Assembly: GCA_949298195.1 (NCBI GenBank) | Contig: CASFVT010000012.1 | Coordinates: 1 to 47,810, forward strand | From: an uncultured Bacillota bacterium | GTDB lineage: Bacteria > Bacillota_I > Bacilli_A > RFN20 > CAG-826 | Length of the DNA stretch: 47,810 bases | Reading direction: 5' to 3' | In this document: piece after piece, positions 1 through 8,217 of the stretch | Layout of the letters: every line of letters starts with the position of its first letter | How positions within the stretch are numbered: position 1 is the first letter of the stretch | Made by a program: the position numbers and the translations under genes | The notes under the pieces: generated by a model | Seen by the model: the letters and a program-made list of their open reading frames with translations, nothing else | Told to the model about the DNA's origin: nothing | Database searches by the model: none

Positions 1-8
1 CATCCCGA

Positions 9-85
9 TGGCGCGCCGGACAAGATTCGAACTCGTGACCCTCAGATTCGTAGTCTGATACTCTATCCAACTGAGCTACCGGCGC
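9..85 (-). tRNA. tRNA-Arg (anticodon ACG), CCA encoded
   Basis: On the minus strand the sequence folds as a full cloverleaf. The acceptor arm GCGCCGG (79-85) pairs with CCGGCGC (13-19), the D-arm contains AGCTCAGTTGG, and the anticodon loop CTACGAA gives ACG. The T-arm contains GTTCGAATC. The 3' CCA is encoded (9-11). ACG reads CGU and, after deamination to inosine, CGC/CGA. No clear promoter is visible; a TAGCAT hexamer lies just upstream. Confidence 0.95.
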
Positions 86-490
86 ATGCTATCGACCTTC
101 TACCGGGAGATAGCCCGATTATCTTAGCCGCGGCGCTGACCTCTGGCAAGACGGAATATCGAGTGGATTGGGCAAGCGGGGTTAACCGTCGGATGATGCG
201 AAACGCCGGAAGAGCCTCGGGCACCTCACCTCGCCGGTATTCTCTAGCAGTTCCCTGAGCTGGGAAAGCTCGACCTCCTCCGGGGTTGTATTTCAAAAGA
301 TGTGGTAACAAGCAAAAAAGGGGTGTTCACAATCCAGCCGTTCAAACAAGGAAAGGAGAACCCCATGAAGAATTTGCCAGAAAGATCCCGGAGCAGAGAG
401 GCGATTGCCCAGCTGGGAAGAGTTCGCCGCCCGCCTTGCCACGACCGCCCTCACCATAGCCTGGAAAATAATCCTGAAGAGAATCATGAA
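86..490. other. Intergenic stretch with decayed coding-like fragments
   Basis: About 400 bases between two tRNA genes hold no convincing gene. Two fragments look like former coding DNA. On the minus strand 182-289 reads as the C-terminal end of a helical protein (TPEEVELSQL... to a TAA stop) with a stop just upstream. On the plus strand a perfect ribosome-binding site (GGAAAGGAG, about 350-358) precedes an ATG at 365, but the frame runs on into the tRNA-Cys gene. I read this as debris, not as functional genes. Confidence 0.4.
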
Positions 491-517
491 AAACAAAAAA
501 TGCCGACATTATCGGCA
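491..517 (-). terminator. Rho-independent terminator of tRNA-Cys
   Basis: Downstream of tRNA-Cys on the minus strand, TGCCGA (512-517) pairs with TCGGCA (501-506) around a 5-nt loop, followed by a T-rich run. Nearly the same hairpin follows tRNA-Gln (26961-26986). Confidence 0.85.
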
Positions 518-529
518 CTTTTCGCATTT

Positions 530-603
530 TGGAGCATCCGACCGGAATCGAACCGGTGATTGGTGAGTTGCAGTCACGTGCCTTACCGCTTGGCTACGGA
601 TGC
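530..603 (-). tRNA. tRNA-Cys (anticodon GCA), CCA encoded
   Basis: Minus-strand cloverleaf: acceptor GCATCCG (597-603) pairs with CGGATGC (534-540), the D-loop is AGCCAAGCGGTAAGGC, the anticodon loop CTGCAAC gives GCA, and the T-arm contains GGTTCGATTCC. The CCA end is encoded (530-532). The outermost anticodon-stem pair is a C-C mismatch. A TGC-TATAAT extended -10 element lies at 613-621. Confidence 0.95.
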
Positions 604-612
604 GGCCCCGCT

Positions 613-621
613 ATTATAGCA
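613..621 (-). promoter_or_regulatory. Extended -10 promoter of tRNA-Cys
   Basis: Minus-strand TGC-TATAAT lies 9 nt before the mature tRNA 5' end. No good -35 is visible, which is usual for TGN-extended -10 promoters. Confidence 0.7.
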
Positions 622-652
622 ATCCGCGCTAAAGAGGCCAGAAAAAAGCAAG

Positions 653-1852
653 TCAAAGGGTTTCCAGGCGGAGACGGGCGGTCAGGAAGACCCCGGCTTC
701 GTCGTATTTGACGTGGGAGGCCGTCTTGACGAGGGGCCGGAGGTAGTTCCGGAACTCGTCGCTCATCCGTTCGGGGGAGAGAATCCATTCCCTCGGGAAG
801 AATTTTTCCTTGTTCGCCACTTCCCCCACGTCAGCAAGGAAGACCTCGGTCTTGTAGGGATCGTCCGAAAGCCTCCGGAGGGCTACCATCTTCCCGCTTT
901 CGCCGCTTAACAAGGCGTCAACCGCCGCCTTCCCGAGGAGAACGGCTTCCTCGATGTCGATTTTCGAGGCGAGGATCGGATCGGCCCGCTGGGGCAAGGA
1001 GAGTTCCATGACCCTCACCCCGATTCCGAGTTTCGACTTGATCTCCTCGGCCAGATGGATGGATACCCCCTCTAGCGAGGAATGTCCGAAGGAATCAGTC
1101 CCCCCGGCGTTCGTCCTGGGAAGGTCGAGCCCTTCGGAAAGGGCCACTACCGCATAGCCTTTCCGTTCGTAGACCCGTTTCACGTCGGAAAGGAAATCGG
1201 AAAGGGAGAAACTGCTTTCCGGAAGATAGATGAGATCGGGCCTTTCGTCGTCTTTCAGGAGGTCGGAGGAGGCAGTGAGCCAGCCAGCGTTCCTCCCCAT
1301 GATCTCGACGAGGACTATCTTCCCCTTCGGATAGGCCGCCCCGTCGACGACGGCCATCTTGACGAAATTCATCACGTGTCGGGCCGCCGAGGCATAGCCT
1401 GGGCAGTGGTCGGTAAGGAAGAGGTCGTTGTCGATGGTCTTCGGGATCCCGATTACCTGAACGTCCATCCTCTCCGCCTGAAAGAAGGAGTGGAGGCGGT
1501 AACAGGTATCCATCGTGTCGTTCCCCCCGTTGACCAGGAGATAACCGATGTTCCTTTTTTTGATGGTCGCGATGATTTTGCCAAAGAGGGGATCCCCAAC
1601 CGGGGGAAGTTTCTTCCTCGTGCTCCCGAGGGCCGCTCCCGGGGTTTGCTTGAGGAGTTCGATCTCCTCGAGGTCTTCTTTCCGAAGGTCGACGAGATGA
1701 TCTTCAATGAGCCCCTCGACCCCGTGGAGGGAACCGTAGACCCCGCCTATTTCCGGGTGCTTAAACGCCTCGGCGATGACTCCGTATAGGGAGGAATTGA
1801 TGACCGCGGTCGGGCCACCGGATTGAAAGTAAGCGAGGGCTTTCTTTTCCAT
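653..1852 (-). CDS. pfp: 6-phosphofructokinase, probably pyrophosphate-dependent
   Basis: Phosphorylates fructose 6-phosphate to fructose 1,6-bisphosphate in glycolysis. The 399-aa protein carries the PFK signatures: an N-terminal glycine-rich motif (SGGPTAVIN, about residues 11-19), GGNDT at 109-113 where ATP enzymes usually have GGDGS, and PKTIDND at 137-143, where Lys replaces the Gly of ATP-PFKs. GGNDT plus PKTIDND and the later MGRNAGWLTA motif are typical of PPi-dependent enzymes. The ATG is preceded by AAAGGAAG about 11 nt away, and a promoter sits at 1883-1912. It is divergent from the next gene and appears monocistronic. Phosphoryl-donor specificity is inferred from motifs. Confidence 0.88.
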   Translation of the reverse strand: MEKKALAYFQSGGPTAVINSSLYGVIAEAFKHPEIGGVYGSLHGVEGLIEDHLVDLRKEDLEEIELLKQTPGAALGSTRKKLPPVGDPLFGKIIATIKKRNIGYLLVNGGNDTMDTCYRLHSFFQAERMDVQVIGIPKTIDNDLFLTDHCPGYASAARHVMNFVKMAVVDGAAYPKGKIVLVEIMGRNAGWLTASSDLLKDDERPDLIYLPESSFSLSDFLSDVKRVYERKGYAVVALSEGLDLPRTNAGGTDSFGHSSLEGVSIHLAEEIKSKLGIGVRVMELSLPQRADPILASKIDIEEAVLLGKAAVDALLSGESGKMVALRRLSDDPYKTEVFLADVGEVANKEKFFPREWILSPERMSDEFRNYLRPLVKTASHVKYDEAGVFLTARLRLETL

Positions 1853-1882
1853 GGTCTAGAATCTTCCTTTCACTGGTTATTG

Positions 1883-1912
1883 AGTATATCGGAAAGAAGC
1901 CCACGTTTGTAA
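1883..1912 (-). promoter_or_regulatory. Promoter of the phosphofructokinase gene
   Basis: Minus strand: -35 TTACAA (1907-1912), an 18-bp spacer, and -10 TATACT (1883-1888), about 30 nt upstream of the start codon. Confidence 0.6.
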
Positions 1913-1951
1913 TAAGGTCTTGTTTTTAATTGTTTCTTTTTTGTCGGTTTT

Positions 1952-2965
1952 ATGTATTTTATTAATATCATGGCATTGTATATTCTGGACAAGGAACTCG
2001 ATAATGTGCTTCTCGCGGCCTCATCGTCCCTTGGGAAAAACGTTCTCCTGTCACTTTTGCTAAGTGCCTTGATCGAAGAGGAGAACCCACGGAACCAGTA
2101 TGGCCTCCCTTATTGTTTGGACGATGCCCTCGTCTCCCGTCTCTTGCATGGGAAGAAACGTCTCCCCCTTTCCCTCCGCAAAGCCGCAAGGAGTTTCTTG
2201 GACAGTAAAAAGAAGGCCCGTCGTTTTGTTCTATTCATCGAAAAATCCGATCCTTATTTCGACTTTTCCGCCGCTTCGGCGTCTTTGGACAAGGTCTTGC
2301 GAAAGGATGGGGATCTCTACCAGAAAGTCTTCAAAGCCCTTAATCCACCCGACTGCCTCTTCCGGGCTCTTCTCTACCTCCTTCTCAAGTCCTCCCCTAT
2401 GGGAAGGGAAAATACGAGGCCCCGCGGCCGACCGCGGAAGGAATACATCCACCCCGATCTTGCCCTCCTAGACCCGGAGAGGCAAAAACGCGAAGTCGTC
2501 CGCTTCCTCCACCATCTCTCACGGCTCAAAGACCCGACTCCCCTTGATGGGAAGGAACTATTGGCCATCATTTCCCTTTCCCTCCTCCCAGAAGGGAAGA
2601 AAACGGTTGAAAACTCCCTACGGCCCTTTCTTTCCGCGCCTGGGAAAGGAGGCTTGGAGCCCGCCTTGGCCCTCATGATGGAATTCGAGATGGCCCTCGG
2701 GAAGGAAAAAGCCGCCATCTGGGCCACCCGGATCGAGATGACGGCTTCCAAACTCAAGGTCGAGACACTCGATTGCCTCTACCGGGAATTCCTCCTTAAC
2801 GGCAATTCCTCGAGGCTCCGGGAAGCTCTTGGGAAACTCTCCGGCACCTATTTCTGGCGTTCCTCGGCCCCGACCTTCATCTCGCTTTTATCTGAACGGG
2901 GGTTCTACCTCAACCAAAAAAGGGACCCGGCCCTGGTGAAGGCCGTGGCCCCGTTCCGCCAGTAA
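1952..2965 (+). CDS. Hypothetical protein with an AT-hook-like motif
   Basis: I do not recognise a family for this 337-aa, basic, mostly alpha-helical protein. The one distinctive element is RPRGRPRKEY near residues 157-166: a GRP core flanked by Arg/Lys, as in minor-groove AT-hooks. There is no signal peptide or membrane segment, so it should be cytoplasmic. A second in-frame ATG at 1970 is an alternative start. Upstream sequence is AT-rich (TTTTATTAATATC) without a Shine-Dalgarno sequence, so a leaderless or unusual start is possible. It is divergent from the phosphofructokinase gene and convergent with potD, whose stop is 6 nt away. Codon use matches its neighbours. A DNA-binding role is a guess from one motif. 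Confidence 0.65.
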   Translation: MYFINIMALYILDKELDNVLLAASSSLGKNVLLSLLLSALIEEENPRNQYGLPYCLDDALVSRLLHGKKRLPLSLRKAARSFLDSKKKARRFVLFIEKSDPYFDFSAASASLDKVLRKDGDLYQKVFKALNPPDCLFRALLYLLLKSSPMGRENTRPRGRPRKEYIHPDLALLDPERQKREVVRFLHHLSRLKDPTPLDGKELLAIISLSLLPEGKKTVENSLRPFLSAPGKGGLEPALALMMEFEMALGKEKAAIWATRIEMTASKLKVETLDCLYREFLLNGNSSRLREALGKLSGTYFWRSSAPTFISLLSERGFYLNQKRDPALVKAVAPFRQ

Positions 2966-2970
2966 GTGGC

Positions 2971-4758
2971 CTATCGGACCTCGCGCCGGGCCTTCCGCCG
3001 CTTGAGGTTGAGCTGCTTGCGGACGAGATAGAAGCCGACAAGGCCGACTGCCAAGGCCACTTCGAGGGCAAAGACGACGATGATCCACGTCTCGAGGACC
3101 CCGGAGGCCTTGACGTTTTCCCACATCCTCAGGACGTAGTCGTTGTTCTCCCCGTAGTCCTCCATGACGGCCAGTCCCGGGATGATGTCGAGGTTCTCGG
3201 CCATGTCCTTGGTCGGGTACTGGGCAAGGAACTGCCGTCCGACATAGACGCTTTCCGCGTCTCCTTCGAGGTTTTTCCCGGTCACTTCCTGAATCTCGGT
3301 CGTATAGAAGACGGCATCGTGGTCACTAGAAAGGGAACCCTCGAAGAAATAGGAGAGGTCGACTTTCATCCAGCCCTCTTCTTCGGCGTATTCGTCCCAT
3401 GAAGAGACGCTCTCGAGCAGGGTCGGGTCTTCCTCGATGGCCCAGGTCTTCGCGTCATACCATTCCTTGGCCGTGTCGACGATCTCGTCCCCGGCAATGA
3501 AGGGGGTATAGCCGATGTAATCCATGTTGAGGGCCGCGACGTCCGGACGCGAGAGGAAGTCGATGAACTTGTTCGCGTACTCGACGTTCTCGGCGTTCGC
3601 GGGAATGACCCAGCCGTCGAACCAGATGTTCCCCCCGGTCTCCGGCACCGCGTAGTAGAGCTCGATCCCGGTTTCTTCCTCGGCCGTGTCCATCGAGAAG
3701 ATCGCGTCCCCGCTCCAGGCGAGGCAAATCCCCGACCGGGTACCGGTTTGGATGTCGTTTTTGCCGCTGTCGGTCTCGAGCCCATAGCTATTGGCCTTCA
3801 GTTCCTCGAGGTAACGCTGGACGGTATCGACGATCGCCTCGGGGGTATAGTCGGTCGGGAAATCGTGCCCGTCCCCGGCGGCGTTTAGTTCCTCCATGAG
3901 GGCATTGAAGTCCTCGACGTGGTTGATGTTGTTGAAGACGGTGTTGATCCGGTCGGTATATTCATCGGAGGAATAATGCCCCGTGCGGTAAAGCTCGAGG
4001 AGGAGGGTGAGTGGCTCGTCGAAGGCCCGCATGAGGCCGACTGAGTAAGTGTCCCGCATGCTGTCCTTGATCTGGAAGGAGCCTTGGTAGGCCTCCCCGT
4101 CCCACAGGGCATTCCAGTCGTGCATCTGGACCATCACGTCCTCGGGGGTGAGCCCGGCATCGAGATAGGCTTGGTAGTTCGGGTTGTAGGTGATTCCGAG
4201 GGTGCCCCACATGTAGCCGCGGGCATACTCGCTCAGGGAATGGGCATCGCTTGTCCCGTCGTCATTGGGGACCGGGGCCGAGATCTTGTCGAACCAGTCG
4301 AGGAGATAAGGGGAGGCATAGGTCATGTAGTTATCGATCGACCAGTCATCGTAAGTGTCCCCATAGAGGGCCCGCCGTTCTTCCTCGCCTTGGGCAAAAG
4401 GTTGGACGAGGCCCTGGCTCATCATCTTCTGGATCGCGTAGTCGCTCGGGCAGATGAGATCGTAGGTGGCCGCCCCGCTCTGGAGTTGGGAAAGCATCGT
4501 CTCGTTGGTGTCGAAGGCATTGTAGATGACATTGACCTCGACCCCGTCTTTCGCGAGCACCTCTTTCTCGAAAAGCTCGTAAAGAGGGGCTTCCTCGCCC
4601 GTTTCCTCATCGACGTAGGTGCCGATGTAATCCTCCCAGTTCCAGATCCGGAGGGTGACGCTTTCGCCTACGGCCTTCGCCTCGAGGGCCGCCTTGCTCC
4701 CGCCTCCGATGAGGAAGGGGAGGACGAGGAGGGGAAATAGCGACCTAAGCCCTTTCAT
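2971..4758 (-). CDS. potD: Spermidine/putrescine ABC transporter, membrane-anchored substrate-binding protein
   Basis: Binds polyamines outside the membrane and delivers them to PotBC. The mature part starts with the PotD pattern LRIWNWEDYIG, followed by the two-lobe periplasmic-binding fold (LQSGAATYDLICPSDYAI; later GIELYYAVPETGGNIWFDGW). At 595 aa it is far longer than typical PotD (about 350). The N-terminal signal segment has no lipobox cysteine. Instead the C-terminus has one membrane helix (about residues 550-575) and a basic tail rich in Lys/Arg. Binding proteins of Gram-positive bacteria are normally lipoproteins; here anchoring seems to have moved to the C-terminus. Its start overlaps the end of potC by 14 nt, so it is the last gene of the pot operon. 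Some lineages fuse PotC and PotD; here they are separate frames. Confidence 0.88.
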   Translation of the reverse strand: MKGLRSLFPLLVLPFLIGGGSKAALEAKAVGESVTLRIWNWEDYIGTYVDEETGEEAPLYELFEKEVLAKDGVEVNVIYNAFDTNETMLSQLQSGAATYDLICPSDYAIQKMMSQGLVQPFAQGEEERRALYGDTYDDWSIDNYMTYASPYLLDWFDKISAPVPNDDGTSDAHSLSEYARGYMWGTLGITYNPNYQAYLDAGLTPEDVMVQMHDWNALWDGEAYQGSFQIKDSMRDTYSVGLMRAFDEPLTLLLELYRTGHYSSDEYTDRINTVFNNINHVEDFNALMEELNAAGDGHDFPTDYTPEAIVDTVQRYLEELKANSYGLETDSGKNDIQTGTRSGICLAWSGDAIFSMDTAEEETGIELYYAVPETGGNIWFDGWVIPANAENVEYANKFIDFLSRPDVAALNMDYIGYTPFIAGDEIVDTAKEWYDAKTWAIEEDPTLLESVSSWDEYAEEEGWMKVDLSYFFEGSLSSDHDAVFYTTEIQEVTGKNLEGDAESVYVGRQFLAQYPTKDMAENLDIIPGLAVMEDYGENNDYVLRMWENVKASGVLETWIIVVFALEVALAVGLVGFYLVRKQLNLKRRKARREVR

Positions 4759-5614
4759 AGATACGTCCTTTCCGCTTCTTGAGCGCGCCCTTCTTCTTGT
4801 TTTGATAGAAGAAGATCGAGAAGACGACGACGATGACCGCGACGAGAATCAAGGCACAGAGGGCCCTCATCTCCGGGGGGAGGGGCCGTTTCTTGATGAT
4901 TCCCTGGACGTAGGTCGAGATGGTCTGGATCGATTCCTGGCCCGAGAGGAGGCCGGGGCCGGTGAGGAAGGCGGTGATGATGAAATCGTCGAGGGAGAGG
5001 GTGAAGGCCAGCATGAAGCCGGACATGACCCCGGGGAGGACGGCCGGGTAGGTGACTTTCCGCATCGCCTGGGTCGGGGTGCAGCCGAGGTCGAGGGCCG
5101 CCTCGTAGAGGGCCGGGTCCATCTGAAGGAGCTTCGGCTTGACCGAAAGGTAGACGAAGGGGGTAGTGAGGACCAAATGGCCGACCAACAGGGTCCAGAA
5201 GCTCTTCTCGAAGCCTTGGAAGACGTAGTTCCCGAGGAAGACGAACATGATGATGAGGGAGAGGGAGAGGACGATCTCCGGGTTGACGACCGGGATGTTG
5301 TTGGCGAATTCGTAGACCCGTTTCGACCTTTTCCCGAGTTCATGGGCCCCGATGGCCCCGAAGGTTCCGAGGGCCGCGGCGAGAAGCGAGGAGATGAGGG
5401 CGATGAGGAGGGTGTTCCCGATGGCCGTCATGATCTCCTCGTTTTGGAAGAGCCGGACGTAGAGATCGAAGGTGAAGACATCCCAAGCGAAGAGGTTCAC
5501 GGTGTCGGTGAAAGAGAAGATCACCAGGACCAGAACCGGGAGGTACATGAGCAAAAGGAGGATGAAGATATAGCTTTTGCTGAGGATTTTGATGATAAGG
5601 TCCTTGTTTTTCAC
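4745..5614 (-). CDS. potC: Spermidine/putrescine ABC transporter, permease PotC
   Basis: One of two membrane subunits of the polyamine importer. The 289-aa protein has about six membrane helices and the BPD permease EAA motif (EAALDLGCTPTQAMRKVTYP), which contacts the ATPase. I place the start at a GTG (5612-5614) because it follows a strong AAGAGGAGG site and overlaps the potB stop as GTGA. A longer in-frame ATG start at 5728 would add 38 residues that only read through potB in another frame and look non-native. The protein ends with a Lys/Arg-rich cytoplasmic tail. The 4-nt overlap with potB and 14-nt overlap with potD imply translational coupling. Confidence 0.9.
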   Translation of the reverse strand: MKNKDLIIKILSKSYIFILLLLMYLPVLVLVIFSFTDTVNLFAWDVFTFDLYVRLFQNEEIMTAIGNTLLIALISSLLAAALGTFGAIGAHELGKRSKRVYEFANNIPVVNPEIVLSLSLIIMFVFLGNYVFQGFEKSFWTLLVGHLVLTTPFVYLSVKPKLLQMDPALYEAALDLGCTPTQAMRKVTYPAVLPGVMSGFMLAFTLSLDDFIITAFLTGPGLLSGQESIQTISTYVQGIIKKRPLPPEMRALCALILVAVIVVVFSIFFYQNKKKGALKKRKGRIYERA

Positions 5615-6465
5615 CAGAGGCCACCTCCTCTTACCTGGCTTTCGGAACGATCGACGTTCCTGGTCAAAAGCATCGACACACCGACGATGAGGAGCATGAC
5701 GAGGGCCATGAAGGAACCCTCGTTCCACATCGAGTTGGAGAAGTCGAGGTAGATGTAGTTCCCGAAGAGGGTGATCTTCCCTTCCGAGAGGGTGTCGGAA
5801 ATGACATAGGAACTCATGACCGGCATGAAGACCATCTCCGAGGCCGAGACGAGTCCCGGGAGGGATTGGGGGAGGACGTTGCGGAGGAAGACGCGCGAAG
5901 GCGAGGCCCCAAGGTCAGCGGCCGCTTCCATCTGGGAACGGTCGAGCTTGAGCATCGTCGTGTAAAGGGGAAGGATGGTGAAGGGGAGGTAGTTGTAGAC
6001 CATCCCGATGAGGGTGGCTGGCCAAGGATAGACGGCCCCCGAGAGGCCGATGGCATCGAGGAGATCGCGGGTGGCCCCGGTCCGAATCACGAAGTTGATC
6101 CACATCGGCATGACGAAGAGGACGACGAGGACGGCATTCTTGTTCAACTTCCGGTCGGCCAGGATGTAGGCGGCCGGAAAACCGAGGAGGAGGCAGATGA
6201 GGGTCGTCTGGATCCCCATGAAGAGGGAGACCAGGAGGACCGACCACTTGTTGCTGGAGGTGAAGAAGGAGACCAGGGCGCCTAGCGAGATGGCCCCGGT
6301 GTCGTCGGAGAAGGCGTAGTAGACGATGAGGACGAGGGGGACGATGACGAAGAGAAGGAGGAAGACGGCGTAAGGAAAGGCCAGGTACTTCCGCTTGAAA
6401 CGGGCATGCTCCTTCAAGAGGAGCAAGAGGCTTTTCCTTTCCTTAGTCGCGGAGTTCATATTCAT
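5611..6465 (-). CDS. potB: Spermidine/putrescine ABC transporter, permease PotB
   Basis: Second membrane subunit of the polyamine importer: a hydrophobic protein of about 284 aa with six predicted helices and the EAA loop (EAAADLGASPSRVFLRNVLP). The start is chosen at the ATG at 6465, just after GGAAAGGA; a second ATG at 6459 gives better spacing and cannot be excluded. A start at 6510 is possible but would lie deep inside potA without its own ribosome-binding site. Its 5' end overlaps the end of potA by about 23 nt, and its stop overlaps the potC start. The gene order potA-potB-potC-potD matches the E. coli operon. Confidence 0.9.
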   Translation of the reverse strand: MNMNSATKERKSLLLLLKEHARFKRKYLAFPYAVFLLLFVIVPLVLIVYYAFSDDTGAISLGALVSFFTSSNKWSVLLVSLFMGIQTTLICLLLGFPAAYILADRKLNKNAVLVVLFVMPMWINFVIRTGATRDLLDAIGLSGAVYPWPATLIGMVYNYLPFTILPLYTTMLKLDRSQMEAAADLGASPSRVFLRNVLPQSLPGLVSASEMVFMPVMSSYVISDTLSEGKITLFGNYIYLDFSNSMWNEGSFMALVMLLIVGVSMLLTRNVDRSESQVRGGGLW

Positions 6466-7978
6466 CGAGTCCTTTCCGGAGTCGGAGCTTGATCTTCTTC
6501 GGATCGACACTCACCTTGACGAGTTCCCCTTCCGCGTATTGATAGGGGGTGACGGCGATGTAATCGTCCTCTTCCTCGGTCCGGGCGAGGATTTGATAAT
6601 GGTCGCCTACCCAGACGGAGGTAAGGACCCGGGCCTCCGGGCCCTCGAGGGAGAGGTCGTCGCTGTAACTCACCGCCTCGAAGTCGAAGCGGGCCGAGCA
6701 GGCGGCCCCGGATAGGGAGTAACGCTTCCCGTTTTTCGGATCGACGATGATCGAGGGGTCGTTCTCGTCGAGATGGCTTCCCTTGAGGAGGACGGTGAGG
6801 TCGCAAGCGAGGGCATCCTCCCCGATGAGGAGTTTCCCCTCTTTCGAGATCTCGACGTCCCGGTAGTCGTTCTCGGTGAGTTCCTTATGCATGACCTGGA
6901 TGGTCTCCGGGGTGACCCGGGCCGAGACGAGGGCCCCGAGGGGCCGGGCGGTGTGATCGCGGCATTCGAGTTCGCTTTTGCCGACCTTGACCACGTAACA
7001 ATAGTCCTCGCCCTTGAAGACGCTGGAGACGATCTTCCCTTCGACGGTTCCCTTCCCCGGCTCGTCGAGGATGACGTCCTCGGGCCGGATGACGACGTCG
7101 ACTTTCTCGTTGAGGGGGAAGTCGTCGACGCATTCCCATTTGGCCCCGAGGAAGCGGACTTCTTTCTTTCCCGAGACGATCGCGTTGTAGATGTTGCTTT
7201 CCCCGATGAAGTCGGCCACGTAGGCGTTGACCGGTTCGTTGTAGATGTTTTCCGGGGTTCCCACCTGCATGATGGCCCCGTCTTTCATGACCACGATGGT
7301 GTTGCTCATCGAGAGGGCCTCTTCCTGGTCGTGGGTGACATAGATGAAGGTAATGCCGAGTTTCTCGTGCATCTCCTTGAGTTCGAGCTGCATGTCGAGC
7401 CGCTTTTTGTGGTCGAGGGCCGAGAGGGGTTCGTCGAGGAGGAGGACTTCCGGCTCGTTGACGATGGCCCGGGCAATGGCCACCCGTTGCTGTTGCCCGC
7501 CGGAGAGGGAGGCGATGTCGCGGTCCTCGAGTTCTTCCATGTCGACGATCTCGAGGGCCCGGGCCACCCGGCGGTCGATTTCCTCGTTGGAGAGGCGTTT
7601 CATCTTGGTCACTTCCCGCCCGAAGATGTCCTTGCCCTTCACCGGTACCCGCTTCATCCTAAGCCCGAAGGCGACGTTGTCGTAGACATCGAGGTTCGGG
7701 AAGAGGGCGTAGTGCTGGAAGACGGTGTTGACCGGTCTTTTGTAAGGAGGGAGCTTGGTGATGTCCTTTCCGTTGAGGAGGATTTCCCCTTCGCTAGGGA
7801 TGTCGAAACCGGCGATCATCCGGAGGGTCGTCGTCTTCCCGCATCCGGAGGGGCCGAGGAGAGTCACGAATTCCCCCCGTTTGATGTCGAGGTTGAAGTC
7901 CTCGACGGCGACGAAGCCGTCCTTGAAGCGCTTCGTGACGTGATGGAGCGAGATGATGCTGTCAGAACCGTTGGCCAT
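6443..7978 (-). CDS. potA: Spermidine/putrescine ABC transporter, ATP-binding protein PotA (extended)
   Basis: ATPase that powers polyamine import. It has Walker A GPSGCGKTTT, the Q-loop in VFQHYALFPNL, the signature LSGGQQQRVAIARA, Walker B LLLDEPLSALD and the H-loop in YVTHDQEEAL. The start is the ATG at 7978, preceded by GGGAGGGAA; an upstream ATG would add 44 low-complexity residues from the leader. At about 511 aa it exceeds the usual 350-380 aa. There is an insertion of roughly a dozen residues between Q-loop and signature (near GKDIFGREVTKMK), and about 140 extra C-terminal residues follow the first TOBE-like region. First gene of potABCD; the leader contains a strong GC hairpin (8082-8101). 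Confidence 0.92.
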   Translation of the reverse strand: MANGSDSIISLHHVTKRFKDGFVAVEDFNLDIKRGEFVTLLGPSGCGKTTTLRMIAGFDIPSEGEILLNGKDITKLPPYKRPVNTVFQHYALFPNLDVYDNVAFGLRMKRVPVKGKDIFGREVTKMKRLSNEEIDRRVARALEIVDMEELEDRDIASLSGGQQQRVAIARAIVNEPEVLLLDEPLSALDHKKRLDMQLELKEMHEKLGITFIYVTHDQEEALSMSNTIVVMKDGAIMQVGTPENIYNEPVNAYVADFIGESNIYNAIVSGKKEVRFLGAKWECVDDFPLNEKVDVVIRPEDVILDEPGKGTVEGKIVSSVFKGEDYCYVVKVGKSELECRDHTARPLGALVSARVTPETIQVMHKELTENDYRDVEISKEGKLLIGEDALACDLTVLLKGSHLDENDPSIIVDPKNGKRYSLSGAACSARFDFEAVSYSDDLSLEGPEARVLTSVWVGDHYQILARTEEEDDYIAVTPYQYAEGELVKVSVDPKKIKLRLRKGLDEYELRD

Positions 7979-8081
7979 GGCGTTCCCTCCCGGAGAAGGT
8001 GGCTTCCCCACCCTCGTTTTCACGCGAGAATAATGGGGTCGGGGGGACAAGAAAACAAGCCTTTTTTTGCAATGGGGTCCC

Positions 8082-8101
8082 CCCGGGGGTAAACCCCCGG
8101 G
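8082..8101. repeat. Perfect GC-rich inverted repeat in the potA leader
   Basis: CCCGGGGG and CCCCCGGG pair around TAAA, about 105 nt upstream of the potA start. There is no T-run on either side, so it is not an ordinary terminator. A larger dyad surrounds it: GCAATGGGG near 8069-8077 and CCCCATTGC near 8155-8163. A role in leader structure or polyamine-responsive control is speculation. Confidence 0.55.
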
Positions 8102-8202
8102 AGATTTCAAATCGCAAAAATCGTTTTTCCTTCGATGGTAGCAAGGGTTTTCCCCATTGCTCCCCCGGGGGCTCCACCCCCATGATTTTTCTCATGAAAG
8201 AG

Positions 8203-8211
8203 TGCTAGAAT
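8203..8211 (+). promoter_or_regulatory. Extended -10 for a leaderless lipoprotein mRNA
   Basis: TGC-TAGAAT ends 6 nt before the GTG start at 8218, placing the expected transcription start on the start codon itself. No Shine-Dalgarno sequence is present. Confidence 0.6.
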
Positions 8212-8217
8212 TCTCCC

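Noticed and set aside
4745..5728. potC starting at the ATG at 5728
   Set aside because: The extra 38 residues are potB codons read in another frame; the GTG at 5614 has a strong ribosome-binding site.
8082..8101. Rho-independent terminator
   Set aside because: Strong stem but no T-run on either strand.
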